A stretch of DNA of 64,000 bases from Fredinandcohnia onubensis (GTDB lineage: Bacteria > Bacillota > Bacilli > Bacillales > Bacillaceae_L). The notes under the pieces are model-generated. The model did not search any database. It was not told the origin of the DNA and saw nothing but the letters and a program-made list of their open reading frames with translations. Positions 62,340 to 64,000 of the stretch are shown piece after piece. A program made the translations under genes and the position numbers. The number at the start of each line of letters is the position of its first letter. The stretch's first letter is position 1. The DNA is taken from contig NZ_NSEB01000012.1 in NCBI RefSeq assembly GCF_002734215.1, positions 470,214 to 534,213 on the forward strand, written 5' to 3'.

Positions 62340-62519
62340 TTATTTGAAACGACTTAAACTTTGCCAAAGGGCAACTCCTAAAAAGAAAACGATTACTGCT
62401 AAGATAAACCAAGAGTAATAGTTCTTTTTGTTACGTAGTATTTTGTATGCAAAGAAAATTAGAATTAAAATCAATATTGCCATTCCTGTTATTGCCAATA
62501 GCATACGAAGCACGAACAT
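62340..62519 (-). CDS. Small two-span membrane protein
   Basis: A 59-residue protein (MFVLRMLLAITGMAILILIL, then the second span YYSWFILAVIVFFLGVALW). GGAGG lies seven bases before the ATG. It is just below common length cut-offs but has a clear site and composition. Function unknown. Confidence 0.7.
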   Translation of the reverse strand: MFVLRMLLAITGMAILILILIFFAYKILRNKKNYYSWFILAVIVFFLGVALWQSLSRFK

Positions 62520-62578
62520 AATAAACCTCCACTGTTAGACAGTTCTGCATCTTTTAGTTGAATAACTTCAACAAAAAA

Positions 62579-62607
62579 GTGCATTAATCCTCCTTGGATC
62601 AACGCAC
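62579..62607. repeat. Dispersed terminator-like repeat R7
   Basis: GTGCATTAATCC ... GGATCAACGCAC, with the TAACTTCAACAAAAAA flank. It lies about 35 bases past the stop of the HAD gene and should terminate it. Confidence 0.75.
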
Positions 62608-62642
62608 CTCATAGTTGAATAAGGCTTAAAAAATTCCATACG

Positions 62643-63296
62643 TTACTGTTGTTCATATCTGTAATTTTTAAGTGATTGTATAAATTCGTTCACGCTACTT
62701 AACTTTTCGTCTGGTTGAACACTAAACTCTAATGTCTGATAATTTGGCAACCACTGTACTCCGATTGTATGTACGTTAGCTTCTTTACCAGCCAGAATGT
62801 CAGCGTCACTATCTCCTAAAAAAATAGCTTCAGTGTTTTTTATATTAAGCTGTGCCAATGCCTTGTTTACTCCCTCTGGATGTGGTTTGGGTATAGTAAC
62901 ATCATCACCCGTAATAATTACATCAAATATGCCATTCATATTAAGGCAATCTAATGAGATAAGTAGGCTTCTGCTTGCTTTTCCTGTTACAATCCCTAAT
63001 TTATAACCTTCCCTTTTTAATAGTAGAAGTAAATCGTTAATCTCCTGATTCTCAACAACGAGTTCTTGATGCTTTTCACTATATTTTTCATAATATAATT
63101 CAATTGCTTTATCATGATTTGACTCCATAAGATTTTCTTTAATGATTCCTGTCTCAGATGGGCCGAACATAGCCTTTATTTCATCTGGGGTAACCTCAAT
63201 GTTGTCAAACTCCTTAAATACAGATTGAAACGCATAGAAACAAACTGGCAAAGTATCAGCAAGAGTACCATCGAAATCAAATATAATCGCTTTCAT
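62643..63296 (-). CDS. HAD family phosphatase (phosphoglycolate phosphatase-like)
   Basis: A 217-residue haloacid dehalogenase superfamily enzyme: motif I FDFDGTLADT (5-14), motif II LGIVTGKAS (Thr), motif III Lys in IPKPHPEG and motif IV FLGDSDADILAG. A helical cap lies between motifs I and II (about 20-80). It would hydrolyse a small phosphate ester such as phosphoglycolate or a nucleotide. The start was set at 63296 with GAGGGTG upstream; the frame to 63368 has no site. Confidence 0.87.
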   Translation of the reverse strand: MKAIIFDFDGTLADTLPVCFYAFQSVFKEFDNIEVTPDEIKAMFGPSETGIIKENLMESNHDKAIELYYEKYSEKHQELVVENQEINDLLLLLKREGYKLGIVTGKASRSLLISLDCLNMNGIFDVIITGDDVTIPKPHPEGVNKALAQLNIKNTEAIFLGDSDADILAGKEANVHTIGVQWLPNYQTLEFSVQPDEKLSSVNEFIQSLKNYRYEQQ

Positions 63297-63610
63297 AACT
63301 ACACACCCTCTATAAAAATATTGTATCTTGGATTTTATTGAAAAACATAATCTATATTTTGGATACATTGAATCTTCTACACTTGGAAGTAGTTTGTATG
63401 TGCTTTTCTTGTGCAGAGCTTCTTACTCGTTTTTAAATAAAATATTCGTTTATTAATACTACTTCTCTATTATGGTATAAATCCCCTTCCTGAACTATCC
63501 TGATTCTTTACTTTAACAGCAAGAAAAGCCAACTTGTCTTCAACTAAACTGCCCTGTTACTTCAATAAGAAAGAGCGACCTTCGTTATTGAAGTATCGCT
63601 ACCATATAGT
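63297..63610. other. Intergenic stretch
   Basis: Contains a hairpin AAAGAGCGACCTTC / GAAGTATCGCT at about 63570-63598, likely a terminator for the 63611 gene, and a repeat-like flank (AACTGCCCTGTTACTTCAA). No gene. Confidence 0.5.
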
Positions 63611-63934
63611 TTAATCGGAGGGTTCTTTAAGGAAGACTTCAATTTGATCATTACGTTTGACTAATATGACTGATTTATCTTCTTTTGAACTAAACAACTC
63701 TGTACCTTTATCCAAATAATTCGACCGTAGGTGAATGCTTGGCATTACATTGGGTTTTACTTTGTTTGCAACTATACCAATCTGTTTATCAATCGTATAT
63801 TCATTTTTATCATCATAACCTTTAAGAATAAATTTATCGTTATTATAAATAAGAATTGCTTTGTAAGAACCTCCGTTTGTGTTACATCTAGAAATTAAGA
63901 TGGCGAACACAAGTAGATGCAAAAGTTTATTCAT
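63611..63934 (-). CDS. Putative lipoprotein with unusual lipobox
   Basis: A 107-residue protein. The N-terminus MNKLLHLLVFAILISRCNTN has the length and hydrophobicity of a lipoprotein signal, but the residue before Cys is Arg (LISRC) rather than Gly/Ala/Ser. The rest is beta-rich (YKAILIYNNDKFILKGYDDK). AGGAGGTGG precedes the ATG at 63934. It may not be lipidated. Function unknown. Confidence 0.65.
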   Translation of the reverse strand: MNKLLHLLVFAILISRCNTNGGSYKAILIYNNDKFILKGYDDKNEYTIDKQIGIVANKVKPNVMPSIHLRSNYLDKGTELFSSKEDKSVILVKRNDQIEVFLKEPSD

Positions 63935-64000
63935 AAACCACCCACCTCCTAAATATACTTCCATTTTATTAAACTCCCTCAGTTTGATACGAATATCTCT

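Noticed and set aside
1..64000. CRISPR arrays, tRNA or rRNA genes
   Set aside because: No regularly spaced repeats, and no recognisable tRNA or rRNA sequence. The dispersed repeats are single copies far apart.

Overview
The window is AT-rich DNA from a spore-forming member of the Bacillaceae (Bacillus sensu lato). The evidence is a complete forespore-type spoVA operon, strong AGGAGG-like ribosome binding sites, frequent TTG/GTG starts, PadR and DUF families typical of Bacillus, and many rho-independent terminators. No rRNA, tRNA, CRISPR array, transposase or phage structural gene was seen. Most genes lie on the minus strand, and the content is largely accessory.

Layout. 0-16 kb: two near-identical TPR/winged-helix regulators (1-834 and 15353-16267) bracket a segment with three different predicted nucleases (EVE-HNH at 884, an HGHH nuclease/membrane protein with a coiled-coil partner at 9901-12282, and a DUF91/RAMA nuclease at 13329). 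The same segment holds an NCS2 permease flanked by direct repeats, an XRE regulator/membrane protein pair and a large secreted GH28-like beta-helix protein. 16-23 kb: a His/Gly-rich protein, an amidase, a cupin, and a pyridine nucleotide salvage locus (NrtR-like Nudix regulator, PnuC, NadR) with two matching palindromic operators. 23-34 kb: small single genes (nucleotidyltransferase, PH/SHOCT protein, DUF3231, GNAT, lipoproteins, AlkD-like protein, APH-like kinase, MBL hydrolase).

34.6-43.9 kb: a sigma-54 activator is followed by its terminator, a clear -24/-12 promoter, and a seven-gene catabolic operon (beta-decarboxylating dehydrogenase, SDR, M24 peptidase, M20 peptidase, 43-residue membrane protein, SSS symporter, SDR). 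The symporter would import an amide- or peptide-like substrate, the two metallopeptidases would cleave it, and the three dehydrogenases would oxidise the products. The substrate is unknown.

44-52 kb: membrane proteins, the rifamycin ADP-ribosyltransferase Arr, an FUSC protein, a PadR/DUF1048 pair, and a decaying glycosyltransferase. 52-64 kb: a complete spoVA2mob-type operon (DUF1657, YhcN/YlaJ lipoprotein, SpoVAC, SpoVAD, SpoVAEb, DUF1657, 2Duf-like) with a sigma-G-like promoter, set among small membrane proteins, a molybdopterin oxidoreductase, a HAD phosphatase and many small pseudogenes. Seven copies of a terminator-like repeat, all in one orientation, punctuate the right-hand 40 kb. A second family of GCCTGACCC palindromes marks the left part.
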